64,000 nt of DNA, from positions 186,001 to 250,000 of the forward strand of contig NZ_JACWMX010000003.1 in NCBI RefSeq assembly GCF_014773245.1, written 5' to 3'. Below the pieces are notes generated by a model. That model was not told the DNA's origin. It saw only the letters and a list, made by a program, of their open reading frames with translations, and did no database searches. Below, in pieces: positions 16,680 through 27,086 of this stretch; within the stretch, counting starts at the first letter, position 1; each line of letters begins with the position of its first letter. This DNA is from Mucilaginibacter glaciei. GTDB lineage: Bacteria; Bacteroidota; Bacteroidia; Sphingobacteriales; Sphingobacteriaceae. A program made the translations under genes and the position numbers.

Positions 16680-19589
16680 TTATACTACAATATTAACGAT
16701 CCGGCCTTTTACCACGATCACTTTCTTGGGCTCCTTGCCGTCCAGGTATTTCAGCACATCGGCGTGCGAGCGGATGGCGGTTTCAATCTCGGTATTATCC
16801 ATTGTTAATGAAAAACTGATATTGGTTTTCATTTTACCGTTGATAGATACCGGGTAGCTGAATTCATCCTCCACTAAATAAGCCGGGTTGAATTTAGGAT
16901 AGGCAGCGTACGATAATGTGCTTGGCTCATTACCCAGTAATACCCAGAGCTCCTCGCAAATGTGCGGCGCGTAGGGCTCCAGGATGATCACCAGATCATG
17001 CAGGATGGCGCGCTTGTTACATTTAAGATCTGTAAGCTCATTAACCGCTATCATAAAGCTGGATACGGAGGTATTGAAAGAGAAACGCTCCACGTCTTCC
17101 TCCACCTTGCGGATGATCTTGTGTAAAGCTTTCAGCTCCGCTTTTGTCGGCTCTGAGTTGCTTACGCTAAAGTTCCATTCGGCATCATGAAACAACCTCC
17201 AGAATTTACGCAGGAATTTGAAAACACCCTCAATTCCATTGGTGTTCCAGGGTTTGCTCTGCTCCAGCGGGCCTAAGAACATCTCGTACATCCTCAACGT
17301 ATCGGCACCATAACGCTCAATCAAGTCATCGGGATTAACCACGTTAAACTTTGACTTCGACATTTTTTCGACCTCGACACCGCAGATGTATTTGCCTTCA
17401 TCCAAAATAAATTCGGCGTCCATAAACTCCTGTCGCCATTTTTTAAATTTGGCGATATCAAGAATATCGTTATCAACAATATTTACGTCAACGTGAAGTT
17501 CAGTTTCATATGCTAACTGTTGCGTCACAACAAGTGGGTCAAGACTACTAAAATGAAATTGAAGCCCCCATTCGTTAAAAAGTTGTTGTTGCTCCGCTTT
17601 TGATATTGCCTTTTTCCATTCCTGATATTTATTTTTTGACAAATAATAACTTCTTACATTGCCATCATCAACTAAGTTCAAACGATACACAAAATTACTT
17701 CTTCCCTGTATCATCCCCTGATTAATAAGCTTTTTAAACGGCTCTTCTTCCACCACTTTGCCAATATCTTTCAGAAATTTATTCCAGAAACGGCTATACA
17801 ACAGGTGCCCGGTAGCGTGTTCGCTTCCGCCAATGTACAGGTCAACATCTTTCCAGTATTCAATCGCTTCTTTCGATGCAAAATCCTGGTCGTTATTAGC
17901 ATCCATATAGCGGTACCAGTACCAGCTGCTGCCTGCCCAGCCTGGCATGGTTGAAAGCTCATATTCTCCTTCTGGATGTTTCCAGTCCGTCGCCCTGCCT
18001 AGTGGCGGTTCTCCGCTTTCGGTTGGTAAGTATTTGTCTATTTCTGGCAACACCAATGGCAATTCGCTTTCATCGATCAGGTAAGGCAAGCCATTTTTAA
18101 AGTAAACGGGTACCGGCTCGCCCCAGTAACGCTGACGGCCAAAAATGGCATCGCGCATCCTGAAGTTTACCTTTGCTTTACCTAAGCCCAGTTCTTCCAG
18201 TTTGGCAATTACAGCTGCGGTTGCTTCTTTGTAACCTAAACCGTTGATGAAAGCCGAGTTTACATATTTACCTTCCTTGGTAGGGTCGGCTTCGGTATCC
18301 ATCTGCTGGATATCCATAATCCGGATAATAGGCAGGTTAAAATGTTTGGCAAACAGGTAATCGCGCTGATCGCCGCTTGGTACAGCCATGACTGCACCTG
18401 TGCCGTATCCGGCCAAAACATAATCGGCAATCCACACCGGGATCTGCTCGCCGTTCAGCGGGTTAGTTACATAACTGCCCGTAAATGCACCCGATACTGT
18501 TTTGGTATCGGCCATACGGTCCAGCTCGCTCTTCTTTTTGGTTAAGGTGATGTAGGCATCAATATCTGCCTTTTGCTCCGGCGTGGTCAGTGAAGCTACC
18601 AGCTCATGCTCGGGTGCTATTACCATGAAGCTTACCCCGAATATGGTATCGACACGTGTGGTGAAAACTTCTATATAGTTAGTAGCGAGTTGTGAGAGGT
18701 GAGTGGTTTCATCCAATGGAAACTTCACACTGGCACCAACGCTTTTGCCTATCCAGTTGCGCTGCATTTCTTTTAAGGGCTCGGGCCAATCTATCTTATC
18801 CAGGCCTTCTAACAAACGCTGGGCATAGGCGGTAATGCGCATGCTCCATTGCATCATTTTCTTTTGCTCAACAGGGTAGCCGCCACGCTCGCTAAAGCCA
18901 TCTTTTACTTCGTCGTTAGCCAATACAGTACCCAGGGCGGCGCACCAGTTAACGGTACTTTCGCGCAGGTAGGTAAGGCGGTATTTTAAAAGTTCGGCCT
19001 GCTGGCTTTGCTCGCTCATGGCGTTCCACTCGTCTGCGGTAAAGCTTAGTATCTCTTCGTCGCACACGGCGTTGATGCCGCTGCTGCCGTTAGTTTCAAA
19101 ATGTGCAACAAGGTCGGCAATGGGCTCCGCTTTATCAGCATCCTTGTTATACCAGCTGTTAAACAACTGCATAAAGATCCACTGCGTCCATTTATAGTAC
19201 CCTGCGCTGCTGGTGCGTACCTCGCGGCTCCAGTCGAACGAGAAACCTATCTGATCCAGCTGCCGGCGGTAGGTGGCAATATTATCTTCGGTAGTTACAG
19301 AAGGGTGCTGGCCGGTTTGTATGGCATATTGCTCGGCAGGCAGGCCAAAGCTGTCGTAACCCATAGGGTGCAGCACGTTAAAACCTTTTAAGCGTTTGTA
19401 ACGGGCAAAAATATCAGAAGCGATATAACCCAGCGGGTGGCCAACATGTAGCCCCGCACCGCTTGGGTAGGGGAACATATCCAGTACGTAATACTTGGGT
19501 TTATCAGAATTGTTTTTTGCAGCGAAGGTGTTGTTATCCGCCCAAAACTTTTGCCACTTCTTCTCTATATCTTTAAATTGATAGTCCAT
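16680..19589 (-). CDS. leuS: Leucyl-tRNA synthetase
   Basis: 969 residues; charges tRNA-Leu. Class I signature HVGH (residues 48-51) in [16 protein letters not shown] and KMSKS (residues 742-746). The CP1 editing domain is present (for example [20 protein letters not shown] with the conserved Asp). Longer than the roughly 920-930 residues I expect for this phylum because of an in-frame insertion of about 40 residues inside the leucine-specific domain, between SNFVYRL (631-637) and LHVDVN (698-703). That stretch (nucleotides about 17510-17660) is more AT-rich than the rest of the gene. Monocistronic on the minus strand; a TATTTTCG box about 30 bases upstream may be its promoter. Confidence 0.96.
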   Translation of the reverse strand: MDYQFKDIEKKWQKFWADNNTFAAKNNSDKPKYYVLDMFPYPSGAGLHVGHPLGYIASDIFARYKRLKGFNVLHPMGYDSFGLPAEQYAIQTGQHPSVTTEDNIATYRRQLDQIGFSFDWSREVRTSSAGYYKWTQWIFMQLFNSWYNKDADKAEPIADLVAHFETNGSSGINAVCDEEILSFTADEWNAMSEQSQQAELLKYRLTYLRESTVNWCAALGTVLANDEVKDGFSERGGYPVEQKKMMQWSMRITAYAQRLLEGLDKIDWPEPLKEMQRNWIGKSVGASVKFPLDETTHLSQLATNYIEVFTTRVDTIFGVSFMVIAPEHELVASLTTPEQKADIDAYITLTKKKSELDRMADTKTVSGAFTGSYVTNPLNGEQIPVWIADYVLAGYGTGAVMAVPSGDQRDYLFAKHFNLPIIRIMDIQQMDTEADPTKEGKYVNSAFINGLGYKEATAAVIAKLEELGLGKAKVNFRMRDAIFGRQRYWGEPVPVYFKNGLPYLIDESELPLVLPEIDKYLPTESGEPPLGRATDWKHPEGEYELSTMPGWAGSSWYWYRYMDANNDQDFASKEAIEYWKDVDLYIGGSEHATGHLLYSRFWNKFLKDIGKVVEEEPFKKLINQGMIQGRSNFVYRLNLVDDGNVRSYYLSKNKYQEWKKAISKAEQQQLFNEWGLQFHFSSLDPLVVTQQLAYETELHVDVNIVDNDILDIAKFKKWRQEFMDAEFILDEGKYICGVEVEKMSKSKFNVVNPDDLIERYGADTLRMYEMFLGPLEQSKPWNTNGIEGVFKFLRKFWRLFHDAEWNFSVSNSEPTKAELKALHKIIRKVEEDVERFSFNTSVSSFMIAVNELTDLKCNKRAILHDLVIILEPYAPHICEELWVLLGNEPSTLSYAAYPKFNPAYLVEDEFSYPVSINGKMKTNISFSLTMDNTEIETAIRSHADVLKYLDGKEPKKVIVVKGRIVNIVV

Positions 19590-19739
19590 TTTATTATTTC
19601 CGCCTGTGAGGATGCGAAAATAACAAAATTGATTGATTACTGGTTGGTGAGTAATAAAAGACTACAATACAGATAGGGAAACATTAAAGTTGGAAGGCTA
19701 CCTTATATCCATTAATTTCGGCATTACAGCGTAAATGTA

Positions 19740-20123
19740 ATGACCGGAAAGTTCAAGGATAAAGACATGCAGGTAGTAATAGGGTGGGTGCTGCGTTTAG
19801 GCGTATTCATATCTATGGCTGTTGTTTTTATTGGTGGCGTTGTTTACCTGTACCGCCACGGCCACACCATTGCCGACTACAGCCATTTCAAAGGCGTGCC
19901 CGACTTTGTACAAACCATTCCCGGTGTTATTAACGGCATCCTCACCTTCAGGGGCAGGGCTATTATACAGGCCGGTATTGTCTTACTGATTGCCACGCCA
20001 GTAATAAGGGTAGCGTTTTCGGCAGTTGGGTTTATAATGGAGAAAGACCACCTGTACACCGTTATCACCTTTATTGTGCTGCTCATTATAATTATGAGTG
20101 CTGTAAGCGGCCACGCCGGCTGA
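19740..20123 (+). CDS. DUF1634 family membrane protein
   Basis: 127 residues with three hydrophobic helices (about 16-40, 76-98, 104-124). Family of small inner-membrane proteins often encoded near TSUP (TauE/SafE) sulfite-exporter-like permeases; none is present here. Function unknown. Seen start at ATG 19740, directly after a GTAAATGT stretch. Confidence 0.75.
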   Translation: MTGKFKDKDMQVVIGWVLRLGVFISMAVVFIGGVVYLYRHGHTIADYSHFKGVPDFVQTIPGVINGILTFRGRAIIQAGIVLLIATPVIRVAFSAVGFIMEKDHLYTVITFIVLLIIIMSAVSGHAG

Positions 20124-20168
20124 TAATAACTTTCAAAAACCGTTTTTATTTTCGATTGCTTTTATGAT

Positions 20169-20384
20169 ATGCAAAGGCATACAGTACAATCAACAGCATT
20201 GCAAAGTGTTGGCTATGATGCCAAGGCCAAAATACTCGAACTGGAGTTTAAAGATAATGGCGGCGTTTGGCAATATTTTGGCGTTAAGGTAACCATGTTT
20301 AAAAAATTTATCAGCGCTGAATCATTAGGTGCCTTCTTTGTGAAAAAGGTAAAGGGTAAATACCCGGAAATGAAAATTAATTAA
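20169..20384 (+). CDS. KTSC domain protein
   Basis: 71 residues, one KTSC domain: starts VQSTALQSVGYDAKAKILELEF, then VWQYFGVKVTMFKKFISAESLGAFFVKKVKGKYP, matching the family pattern of an N-terminal S-x-I-x-x-x-G-Y-D and a C-terminal S-x-G-x-F-F. Small cytoplasmic domain found alone or fused to lysyl-tRNA synthetase-like and nuclease proteins; its job is not known. It follows the DUF1634 gene by 45 bases and may be cotranscribed. Confidence 0.8.
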   Translation: MQRHTVQSTALQSVGYDAKAKILELEFKDNGGVWQYFGVKVTMFKKFISAESLGAFFVKKVKGKYPEMKIN

Positions 20385-20402
20385 CACGATCAGGCTATAG
20401 AA

Positions 20403-22838
20403 TTAAATGCCCCTTCTCATTCTGTTCTGTTCGGCTTCGTTACCTGTTTTTCTGCTCGGTGCGTCCTTAACCGTATTTTTGCCAAAGCGGTAACTAAAGC
20501 TTAATCTAAAAATCCTGCTTTCAGATTTATCTGTTTGGGTTAGGTCAAGCCCCTGAAAGTGGGTGGCATACCTATCTCTGTAGGTATTAAATATATCAGA
20601 CACGTTTAAACTTAAAGACGACCTATTACCCGGCAACCTGGCTTTTAAGCCAGCATTTATAAAATACTGCGGCTTGAATTGGTTAACGCCGTAAGCGTTG
20701 GCCGTTTCATAACTTCCAAAAATATCGGCACTTAAAAATTTATTAAGCATGAAATTTTGTGTAGTGGTGGCTACCATATCTCCCGTTTGCTGGTTTAAAT
20801 TTCCATATAGCGGGTACGATTTATAATGCTGGTAGGAAGCATTTATGCTGTAGCTGCTGTTCCACCAATTAAAAAAACGCACCGGAATGTTTAACGTTAA
20901 ACCAAAAACATTAGACGTGCCGAGATTGACGTTGGTTAATACAGCAATTTTATTGGTGTTGTTTTGTATGTAATAGGGCAGGATCTGGTCTGTATTAAAA
21001 TCGGCATAAATAGAAGTTGAGATCTTTTCATCGTAAATATGGCCGATAGAAATGGCATTGGTATATGAAGGTTTTAAGTATGGATTGCCTGCCTGATAGC
21101 TATACAGATCTAAAAACTGGAAAAATGGATTGAGTTTTTCATATTCAGGTCTTAATATTCCACGGCTAAAGCCAATATTAAATTGGTTCTTTTCGTTGGC
21201 TCTGTAATTGAGCAATACAGATGGAAATAAGTTAAAATATTTACGGGAGGTAACTTCGTTGTTAATTATTGAATTGCCTAAAGAACTGGTGTATTCACCC
21301 CTGATGCCGGTTTCCAGGTCGTATCGGCCGAATGAATTTCTATAATTCAAATACCCGGCACTTACCTTTTCGGTATAAATGTACTGGTTACTAAAATTTG
21401 GGTCGCTTACATAAGTATTGCCTACCTTGGGGCCAAAAACAAAGTCGTTATTGCTGTGGGTAGTGCTATACTTTAACCCAGCTTCTAACTTCCCGGTTTT
21501 GGACATAGATTTAGCGTAATCTAACAAGGCTGTCCAGTTATTACGGTTAGATGGCGACAAATTTTGTAACAGCAATGGGTTACGATAGGAGCTGCCTGCC
21601 GAATTGAAAAAATTGTTGGCGATATACTCATCATTATGGCGGTTAACAGGGGTATAGGTGAGGTTGGCCGATATATTGTCTCCTTTGTTATTTAATTTCC
21701 CGCTATAGTTAAGGTTATAATTAATGTTATTAAGCGCGCGGGCTATAGTTGATGAGGCTTTTATAACAGAATCTAAATTACCATTATTAGTAATTTTCAG
21801 TGTGTTGTCTTTTGCAAAGTCAACGTTAGTAACTGCCCCGTTTACTACTACACCAATTATGTGGTTCGGGCTAATGTAATAATCGGCACCAACTTTAAAG
21901 GTATGGCTCAAATACTGCTGCGTATTTGTATAAGTAGAGTTATAGTTACTTAAACCGCCTATGCTGGTAATGTTTCTGTCTGTATAGATATCTCTAAAAC
22001 TCTTACGGGATTCGAGGTTATAGTTGCCAAAAATATTAACGTTGCTATTACGGCTGTTAAACAATATACCTGTATTGGCTTTGTAATAACGGCCGTAGCC
22101 TGCGGTGGCTGTATAGGTGCCATTGGTGCCGGTATTTTTACCTTTTTTAATAATAATGTTGATGATGCCACCGGCCGCGGCATCATACCTGGCAGAACCT
22201 GCACGGATAAGCTCGATCCTTTCTATGGTTGACCCTTGGGTGCTCCGAAGCAAGGTAGCCAGATCAGAAGTACTCAGGTTGGTAGTTTTGCCATCTATTA
22301 ATATTAAAGCGGCCTGTTTACCACTAATACTCACATTGTCATTGTTATCAACCTTTACACCTGGCGATTGCCGCAGTATTTCTAATGCTGATTTTCCATC
22401 GGCCGTGATACTGGCCTGCGGGTTAATAATAATTTTGCCCGGGCGGGTTTCAACAAAAGGCGTTTTAGCAAATATCGATACTGCTTTAAGTTCAGTATTG
22501 GCTGGCATTAATATCATGCGGGGAACGGTAATGTCGCGGCCCGCGGTGAGCTGAAAGTTTTCAGACAGCGCGCGCTGGTAACCTAACCTGGTAACTAAAA
22601 CTAAATAGTTGCCGGGTTTAATATTTTGCAGAATAAAAGCACCCGCAACATTCACCAATGCCGACGATACTACTGACGAATCTTGCTGGTTTAACAAAAT
22701 TACTGTGGCGGCTTCTGCGGCAGTTTTATTTTGTAAAAAAACATAGCCACGTATTACCGGTGGTTTGGTTTGCGCGTAACTAAAACTATAAAAACATGCT
22801 ATGAACGCTATCAGATAGCATCCTGATTTAACCCTCAT
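20403..22838 (-). CDS. TonB-dependent receptor, outer-membrane beta-barrel family 3
   Basis: 811 residues, same architecture as the receptor at 13775-16309: signal peptide ending FYSFSYAQ, regulatory-like domain (VIRGYVFLQNKTAAEAATVI), plug with GKSALEILRQSPGVKVD, ALILIDGKTTN and YDAAAGGIINIIIKKGK, then a Tyr/Asn-rich barrel. It ends in a basic tail (TGNEAEQNRMRRGI) rather than an aromatic. No SusD partner or other uptake gene beside it. The upstream divergent region holds 8-bp inverted arms CGATAGTA (22861-22868) and TACTATCG (22906-22913). Substrate unknown. Confidence 0.88.
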   Translation of the reverse strand: MRVKSGCYLIAFIACFYSFSYAQTKPPVIRGYVFLQNKTAAEAATVILLNQQDSSVVSSALVNVAGAFILQNIKPGNYLVLVTRLGYQRALSENFQLTAGRDITVPRMILMPANTELKAVSIFAKTPFVETRPGKIIINPQASITADGKSALEILRQSPGVKVDNNDNVSISGKQAALILIDGKTTNLSTSDLATLLRSTQGSTIERIELIRAGSARYDAAAGGIINIIIKKGKNTGTNGTYTATAGYGRYYKANTGILFNSRNSNVNIFGNYNLESRKSFRDIYTDRNITSIGGLSNYNSTYTNTQQYLSHTFKVGADYYISPNHIIGVVVNGAVTNVDFAKDNTLKITNNGNLDSVIKASSTIARALNNINYNLNYSGKLNNKGDNISANLTYTPVNRHNDEYIANNFFNSAGSSYRNPLLLQNLSPSNRNNWTALLDYAKSMSKTGKLEAGLKYSTTHSNNDFVFGPKVGNTYVSDPNFSNQYIYTEKVSAGYLNYRNSFGRYDLETGIRGEYTSSLGNSIINNEVTSRKYFNLFPSVLLNYRANEKNQFNIGFSRGILRPEYEKLNPFFQFLDLYSYQAGNPYLKPSYTNAISIGHIYDEKISTSIYADFNTDQILPYYIQNNTNKIAVLTNVNLGTSNVFGLTLNIPVRFFNWWNSSYSINASYQHYKSYPLYGNLNQQTGDMVATTTQNFMLNKFLSADIFGSYETANAYGVNQFKPQYFINAGLKARLPGNRSSLSLNVSDIFNTYRDRYATHFQGLDLTQTDKSESRIFRLSFSYRFGKNTVKDAPSRKTGNEAEQNRMRRGI

Positions 22839-22993
22839 TAATTGTTTTGTAGAAATTTTTCGATAGTATTTCCTTTAAAGAAAGCGTTAAATATAACAAC
22901 AATATTACTATCGTTTATACTCAATGTTACCTTTTACGCATCTTTTTAAATAAATGTTGTTGGTTACGATAAGTATAAATTTAAAGGCATCCC

Positions 22994-23001
22994 TATTTTT
23001 G
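22994..23001 (+). promoter_or_regulatory. Candidate -7 promoter element for the alpha/beta hydrolase gene
   Basis: TATTTTTG, perfect TAnnTTTG match, 37 bases before the ATG at 23039. No well-placed -33. Confidence 0.45.
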
Positions 23002-23038
23002 CTATTTTCGCAAAGCACAAATTTTCCCGTCCAAAAGA

Positions 23039-24325
23039 ATGAAGAGATTATATGTTATTGCGTTGGTATTATTGGTTTCCGCTCAAATATCTGCACAAAC
23101 TGCTCCGGCAAATTATGCAACGGCTTTAAATAAGTTTAAGCAGTTTTACAATAGCAATAAGCCCGACAGTGTTTATGCTATGTTTAGTCCCGAATTAAAG
23201 GCAAGCATTCCGGCAGATAAATGGAATTCAACAACAACACAGCTAAAAACCCAATTAGGCACCCTTGGGCTAACCGAATTTGTGGAGTACACTGCGCCAA
23301 CTGCTATTTATAAATCGGTATTTGCGAATATTACTTTTTTGCTTAACCTTTCGTTAGACGGAAAGGGCAAACTCACGCAAATTTTCTTTAAGCCTTATAA
23401 AGATCCCTCAATAAATATCCCGGTTGATGCTTCTGTTGCCGAGTCACCTGTATCACTCAAAACATTGTCTGGTACTTTATCGGGCACGTTGGCAATGCCC
23501 AAAGGTGTATCAGGCAAAGTTCCGGTGGTTTTGATCATCGCCGGTTCGGGCCCTACAGATAGGGATGGTAACAACAATATGGGCAGTTTAAGTGGCAACA
23601 CCTACAAAATGCTGGCTAACGAACTGGGCAAAAGCGGTATTGCGTCGTTAAGATATGATAAACGCATGATTGGGCAAAGCATCTCCTCAACCAAAACAAA
23701 AGAACTGCGTTTTGACGATTATGTGGATGATGCCGTTGGTTTGATAAACTTGCTTAATGACGATCAGCGTTTCTCAAAAGTAATTGTTTTAGGGCACAGC
23801 GAAGGATCGTTGGTGGGTATGCTGTCTTGCCGCGACCAGCCGGTTAAAGCATTTATATCTGTAGCAGGTGCGGGCCAGTCGGCAGATAAGATCATGACCG
23901 AGCAAATGAAATCGCAGCCTAAATATATTGCTGATAATTTTAAAACAATGCTGGATAGTTTAAAGAAGGGAAAATTCACTCCAAGCATCGACCCAAAGAT
24001 CTACGCCATTGCCGGGCCGGATATGCAGCCTTACCTGGCATCATGGTTCAGGTACGACCCCACCCGAGAGATCAAAAAAATAAAATTACCCATGCTGATA
24101 TTGCAAGGTACAACCGATATACAAGTAACCGTTGCCGATGCGGAAAAGTTGAAAAAAGCCGCCCCATCTGACGCTAAGCTGGTGATCATACCCGGTATGA
24201 ACCATGTTTTGAAAGAAGCACCGGCCGACCGTGCCCTTAATGGTGCTACCTATACCCAACCCAGCTTACCGCTCAAGCCCGAATTGGTTAGCAGTATTGT
24301 TGACTTTGTGAAGGGATTAAAATAG
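23039..24325 (+). CDS. Secreted alpha/beta hydrolase with N-terminal DUF3887 domain
   Basis: 428 residues. Signal peptide MKRLYVIALVLLVSAQISAQ; a DUF3887-type domain about 25-120 (SNTF2-like fold, AMFSPELKASIPADKWNS); then an alpha/beta hydrolase domain with the oxyanion region IIAGSGPTDRDGN, nucleophile Ser254 in GHSEGS, an acid in LILQGTTDIQV, and His in PGMNHVLK. Periplasmic hydrolase, probably esterase or peptidase-like; substrate unknown. Convergent with the DinB gene across an imperfect repeat hairpin. Confidence 0.88.
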   Translation: MKRLYVIALVLLVSAQISAQTAPANYATALNKFKQFYNSNKPDSVYAMFSPELKASIPADKWNSTTTQLKTQLGTLGLTEFVEYTAPTAIYKSVFANITFLLNLSLDGKGKLTQIFFKPYKDPSINIPVDASVAESPVSLKTLSGTLSGTLAMPKGVSGKVPVVLIIAGSGPTDRDGNNNMGSLSGNTYKMLANELGKSGIASLRYDKRMIGQSISSTKTKELRFDDYVDDAVGLINLLNDDQRFSKVIVLGHSEGSLVGMLSCRDQPVKAFISVAGAGQSADKIMTEQMKSQPKYIADNFKTMLDSLKKGKFTPSIDPKIYAIAGPDMQPYLASWFRYDPTREIKKIKLPMLILQGTTDIQVTVADAEKLKKAAPSDAKLVIIPGMNHVLKEAPADRALNGATYTQPSLPLKPELVSSIVDFVKGLK

Positions 24326-24400
24326 ATATGCAAATGTGTGGATGTGCAGATATGCAAATCAAAACATCTGCACATTTAAAATTTGCACATCCGCACATCT
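24326..24400. repeat. Imperfect inverted repeat between convergent genes
   Basis: Core stem ATGTGCAGAT (24342-24351) with ATCTGCACAT (24366-24375), extended outward by further GCAAATGTG / CACATCCGCACATC pairing. It fills the whole gap between the hydrolase and DinB stops and probably ends both transcripts. Shares words with 11915-11940. Confidence 0.6.
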
Positions 24401-24877
24401 TTACGATTTCCAGATACCCAGCAACCTTCTTAACAATATGATCTCTGAAGTATGGTAGGCATTATGATCGGCCATTTGCAGGGCCTCACGTAAAATTGTC
24501 TGGCCCGTCCCATGCGGGATTTGTGCATAGATATCCCCGCTTTTTAATAGACTGATAAAAGCTTTGCGGTCGGTATTAATGCTGTCAATAGTTTTGTCCC
24601 ACGCGGCATCATCGGCCGGGCTGCTCTCTTCGGGCCAATACTTATCGGGCCATTTGGGCGATTCGTGGCTGCCATCTTTACTAAATTCCAGCATATCCCA
24701 TTGCGCAATGCGGATGTGTTCGGCCAGTTGCCAAATACTGTAGGGCAAATTATTTGGTTTGATACCGCGTTTATCGGCGGGTATGTCTGCCAGTGCATCT
24801 TTTAGGGTGGCATGCGCGCCGCCGCCTTCTAAAAGTTTCACAATTTCGGTTATTAAAATCTGGTGCTCGGCCATCAT
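24401..24877 (-). CDS. DinB-family protein
   Basis: 158 residues, four-helix-bundle metal-binding family (DinB/YfiT-like). The expected His triad is visible: H54 in WQLAEHIRIAQ, then H138 and H142 in ADHNAYHTSE. Such proteins are often thiol-dependent (bacillithiol- or mycothiol-type) S-transferases or of unknown role; substrate not predictable. Cytoplasmic, monocistronic. Start may be Met1 or Met2. Confidence 0.8.
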   Translation of the reverse strand: MMAEHQILITEIVKLLEGGGAHATLKDALADIPADKRGIKPNNLPYSIWQLAEHIRIAQWDMLEFSKDGSHESPKWPDKYWPEESSPADDAAWDKTIDSINTDRKAFISLLKSGDIYAQIPHGTGQTILREALQMADHNAYHTSEIILLRRLLGIWKS

Positions 24878-24973
24878 AAATTGCTTTTGCAGTTTAACAA
24901 ATTATTTAACGGTTTGATTTTATATCCCCCAAATGTTTTAAGTTTATACATTCAAGCAAATAAGCATTAAACA

Positions 24974-26746
24974 GTGATAAAAAAGATACTATTACTTTCG
25001 TTTTACGTAGCGGCTTTCACAGCCTGTAAAAAAGATGGCCAGGGCGGCGAGCAACTCACTACTAAAGATGATGCCGCATTTACCTTATATGAAACGCATT
25101 TTTTAGATAAACTTTGGCAGTTAAACCCGGATTGGGCAACTACGGTTGGTTACCATAAGTATGATAGTTTACTTACTATCCCTACAGATAAAAGCCATAG
25201 TGAGATGGTCCATTTCACCAAGCAGCAAATGGACTCATTAAGCAGGTTCCCCGTCGGGAGTTTATCTGATGCAAATAAAATGGATTACCGTTTGATACAA
25301 AACCAAATGGAATCTATGCAATGGAACCTGGAACAACTGAAAGATTACCAGTGGAACCCATCATCTTACAATGTGATCAGCACATTCGCATATATCCTGA
25401 ATGAAAATTATGCGCCGTTACCCAAGCGCCTGCGTAATTTCTATCAAAAGATGGCCTTTATACCAGCTTATTATAAAGAAGCCGAAAAACAGATCAAGAA
25501 CCCTGTTGTAGAATTAACCCAACTGGCTATTGATCAGCATCTGGGTGGCGTTAGTGTGATAGAGAGCGACTTTGCCGATTCATTAAAAAAGACCAGCATC
25601 CCCGCCGCAGAACAAAAGCTGATGGTTGAGCGTGCCAAGGTATCTGCCGAAGCAATAAAGGGCTTTGCAGCCTGGTTAAAGGCGTTCAAGAACGATAAAC
25701 CACGCAGCTTTAGGTTAGGGAAGGATTTGTATGAAGCTAAGTTTAAATATGACATCCAGGCCGAAGGCACCGCACAACAAACCTACAACGCTGCGGTTGA
25801 GCGTAAAAAATACCTGCACCGCGAAATGACTAAACTGAGCCGCCAGCTGTGGCCAAAATATTTTGGTACTAAAACAATGCCTAAAGATTCACTTGACCTA
25901 ATCGCGCAGATGATAGATACACTTTCATCCAAACACGTTGCACCGGGCGAATTCCAATCGGCTATTGAGGCACAGATACCCAAACTTACCGCTTTCATAA
26001 AGCAAAAGGATTTGCTAACGCTCGATCCTTCTAAACCTTTAGTAGTACGTAAAGAGCCGGGTTATATGGCCGGAGTAGCAGGCGCGTCGGTAAGTTCACC
26101 GGGGCCTTATGATAAGGGCGGTAATACTTACTACAATGTGGGTAGCCTTGCGGGTTGGGCGCCCGAACGTGCAGAGAGTTACCTGCGCGAGTACAACCAA
26201 TACATTTTACAGATCCTTTGCATTCACGAGGCTATCCCCGGGCATTATACGCAATTGGTTTACGCCAATAAATCGCCAAGTATCATCAAATCCGTTTTTG
26301 GGAATGGTGCGATGATTGAAGGCTGGGCAGTTTATACCGAGCAAATGATGCTGGATGCAGGCTTTGGCAACAGTGAGCCTGAGATGCGCCTGATGTGGTA
26401 TAAATGGAACTTGCGATCGGTTTGTAATACCATATTGGACTATAGCGTGCACGCCAACAATATGACTAAAGAGCAAGCTGTTAAAATGCTGACTAAAGAC
26501 GCTTTCCAACAACAGGCCGAGGCAGATAGCAAATGGAAGCGGGTAAGCGTGAGCAGTGTGCAGTTAACCAGTTATTATACCGGCTATAAAGAAATTACCG
26601 CCCTGCGCGATGAATGGAAAAAGAAGAAAGCCAATGCTTATAAGTTGAAGGAATTTAACGAGAAATTCCTGAGCTATGGCAGTGCGCCGGTTAAATATAT
26701 TAAGGAGGCTATGTTTGCCGTGCCTAAAATAGATACCCGCAACTAA
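24974..26746 (+). CDS. DUF885 family lipoprotein, putative metallopeptidase
   Basis: 590 residues from a GTG start at 24974; no upstream in-frame ATG, and the GTG gives a full lipoprotein signal (IKKILLLSFYVAAFTAC, lipobox FTAC, followed by KKDG). The DUF885 domain contains the conserved H418-E-A-I-P-G-H424, a spaced HExxxGH zinc-like motif, with GSLAGWAPERAESY before it and MIEGWAVYTEQM after it, where the Glu is the likely extra ligand. Family members resemble M32-type carboxypeptidases and are thought to be peptidases. Anchored in the envelope. A DUF5808 gene follows 12 bases later. Confidence 0.88.
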   Translation: MIKKILLLSFYVAAFTACKKDGQGGEQLTTKDDAAFTLYETHFLDKLWQLNPDWATTVGYHKYDSLLTIPTDKSHSEMVHFTKQQMDSLSRFPVGSLSDANKMDYRLIQNQMESMQWNLEQLKDYQWNPSSYNVISTFAYILNENYAPLPKRLRNFYQKMAFIPAYYKEAEKQIKNPVVELTQLAIDQHLGGVSVIESDFADSLKKTSIPAAEQKLMVERAKVSAEAIKGFAAWLKAFKNDKPRSFRLGKDLYEAKFKYDIQAEGTAQQTYNAAVERKKYLHREMTKLSRQLWPKYFGTKTMPKDSLDLIAQMIDTLSSKHVAPGEFQSAIEAQIPKLTAFIKQKDLLTLDPSKPLVVRKEPGYMAGVAGASVSSPGPYDKGGNTYYNVGSLAGWAPERAESYLREYNQYILQILCIHEAIPGHYTQLVYANKSPSIIKSVFGNGAMIEGWAVYTEQMMLDAGFGNSEPEMRLMWYKWNLRSVCNTILDYSVHANNMTKEQAVKMLTKDAFQQQAEADSKWKRVSVSSVQLTSYYTGYKEITALRDEWKKKKANAYKLKEFNEKFLSYGSAPVKYIKEAMFAVPKIDTRN

Positions 26747-26758
26747 TCATTAATATAA

Positions 26759-26953
26759 ATGAACGAGCTAAACAACGATGACAACAGCCACTGGAAATGG
26801 GGGCTGATCTACTACAATCCGCATAACCCAAAGCTGATTATTAACAAGCGCTATGGCTTAGGCTGGACTTTTAACTTTGCGCACAAAGGCACCTGGCTGT
26901 TTTTGCTCATGGTTATTGGGGTAGTGGTATTAGTAAGGATATTGGTGGATTGA
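26759..26953 (+). CDS. DUF5808 small membrane protein
   Basis: 64 residues: a soluble N-terminal motif (WGLIYYNPHNPKLIINKRYG then LGWTFNFAH) characteristic of DUF5808, then one transmembrane helix (about 44-63). Usually found with SdpI/YhhN-like membrane proteins, none here. Directly follows the DUF885 gene and is likely cotranscribed. Confidence 0.8.
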   Translation: MNELNNDDNSHWKWGLIYYNPHNPKLIINKRYGLGWTFNFAHKGTWLFLLMVIGVVVLVRILVD

Positions 26954-27042
26954 ATAAACGATGTTATTATCCTGAACGATAGCGAGGTGTATTTGGAGTA
27001 AAGGTTCTATATCTTAGAGATAAAGTGACGACCTACCCTATT

Positions 27043-27070
27043 GGGGATTGCTTCGTACCTCGCAATGACG
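27043..27070. repeat. Dispersed intergenic repeat
   Basis: GGGGATTGCTTCGTACCTCG followed by CAATGACG: a widespread type of short intergenic repeat in this phylum. It lies between a plus-strand and a minus-strand gene end. A second half-like segment (AACGATAGCGAGGTGTATTTGG, split here as AACGATAGCG at 26973) precedes it. Function unknown. Confidence 0.5.
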
Positions 27071-27086
27071 CCTGGAGAGTTTAGAG

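Noticed and set aside
20169..20384. KTSC protein as part of a toxin system
   Set aside because: No partner gene next to it; evidence only supports the domain.
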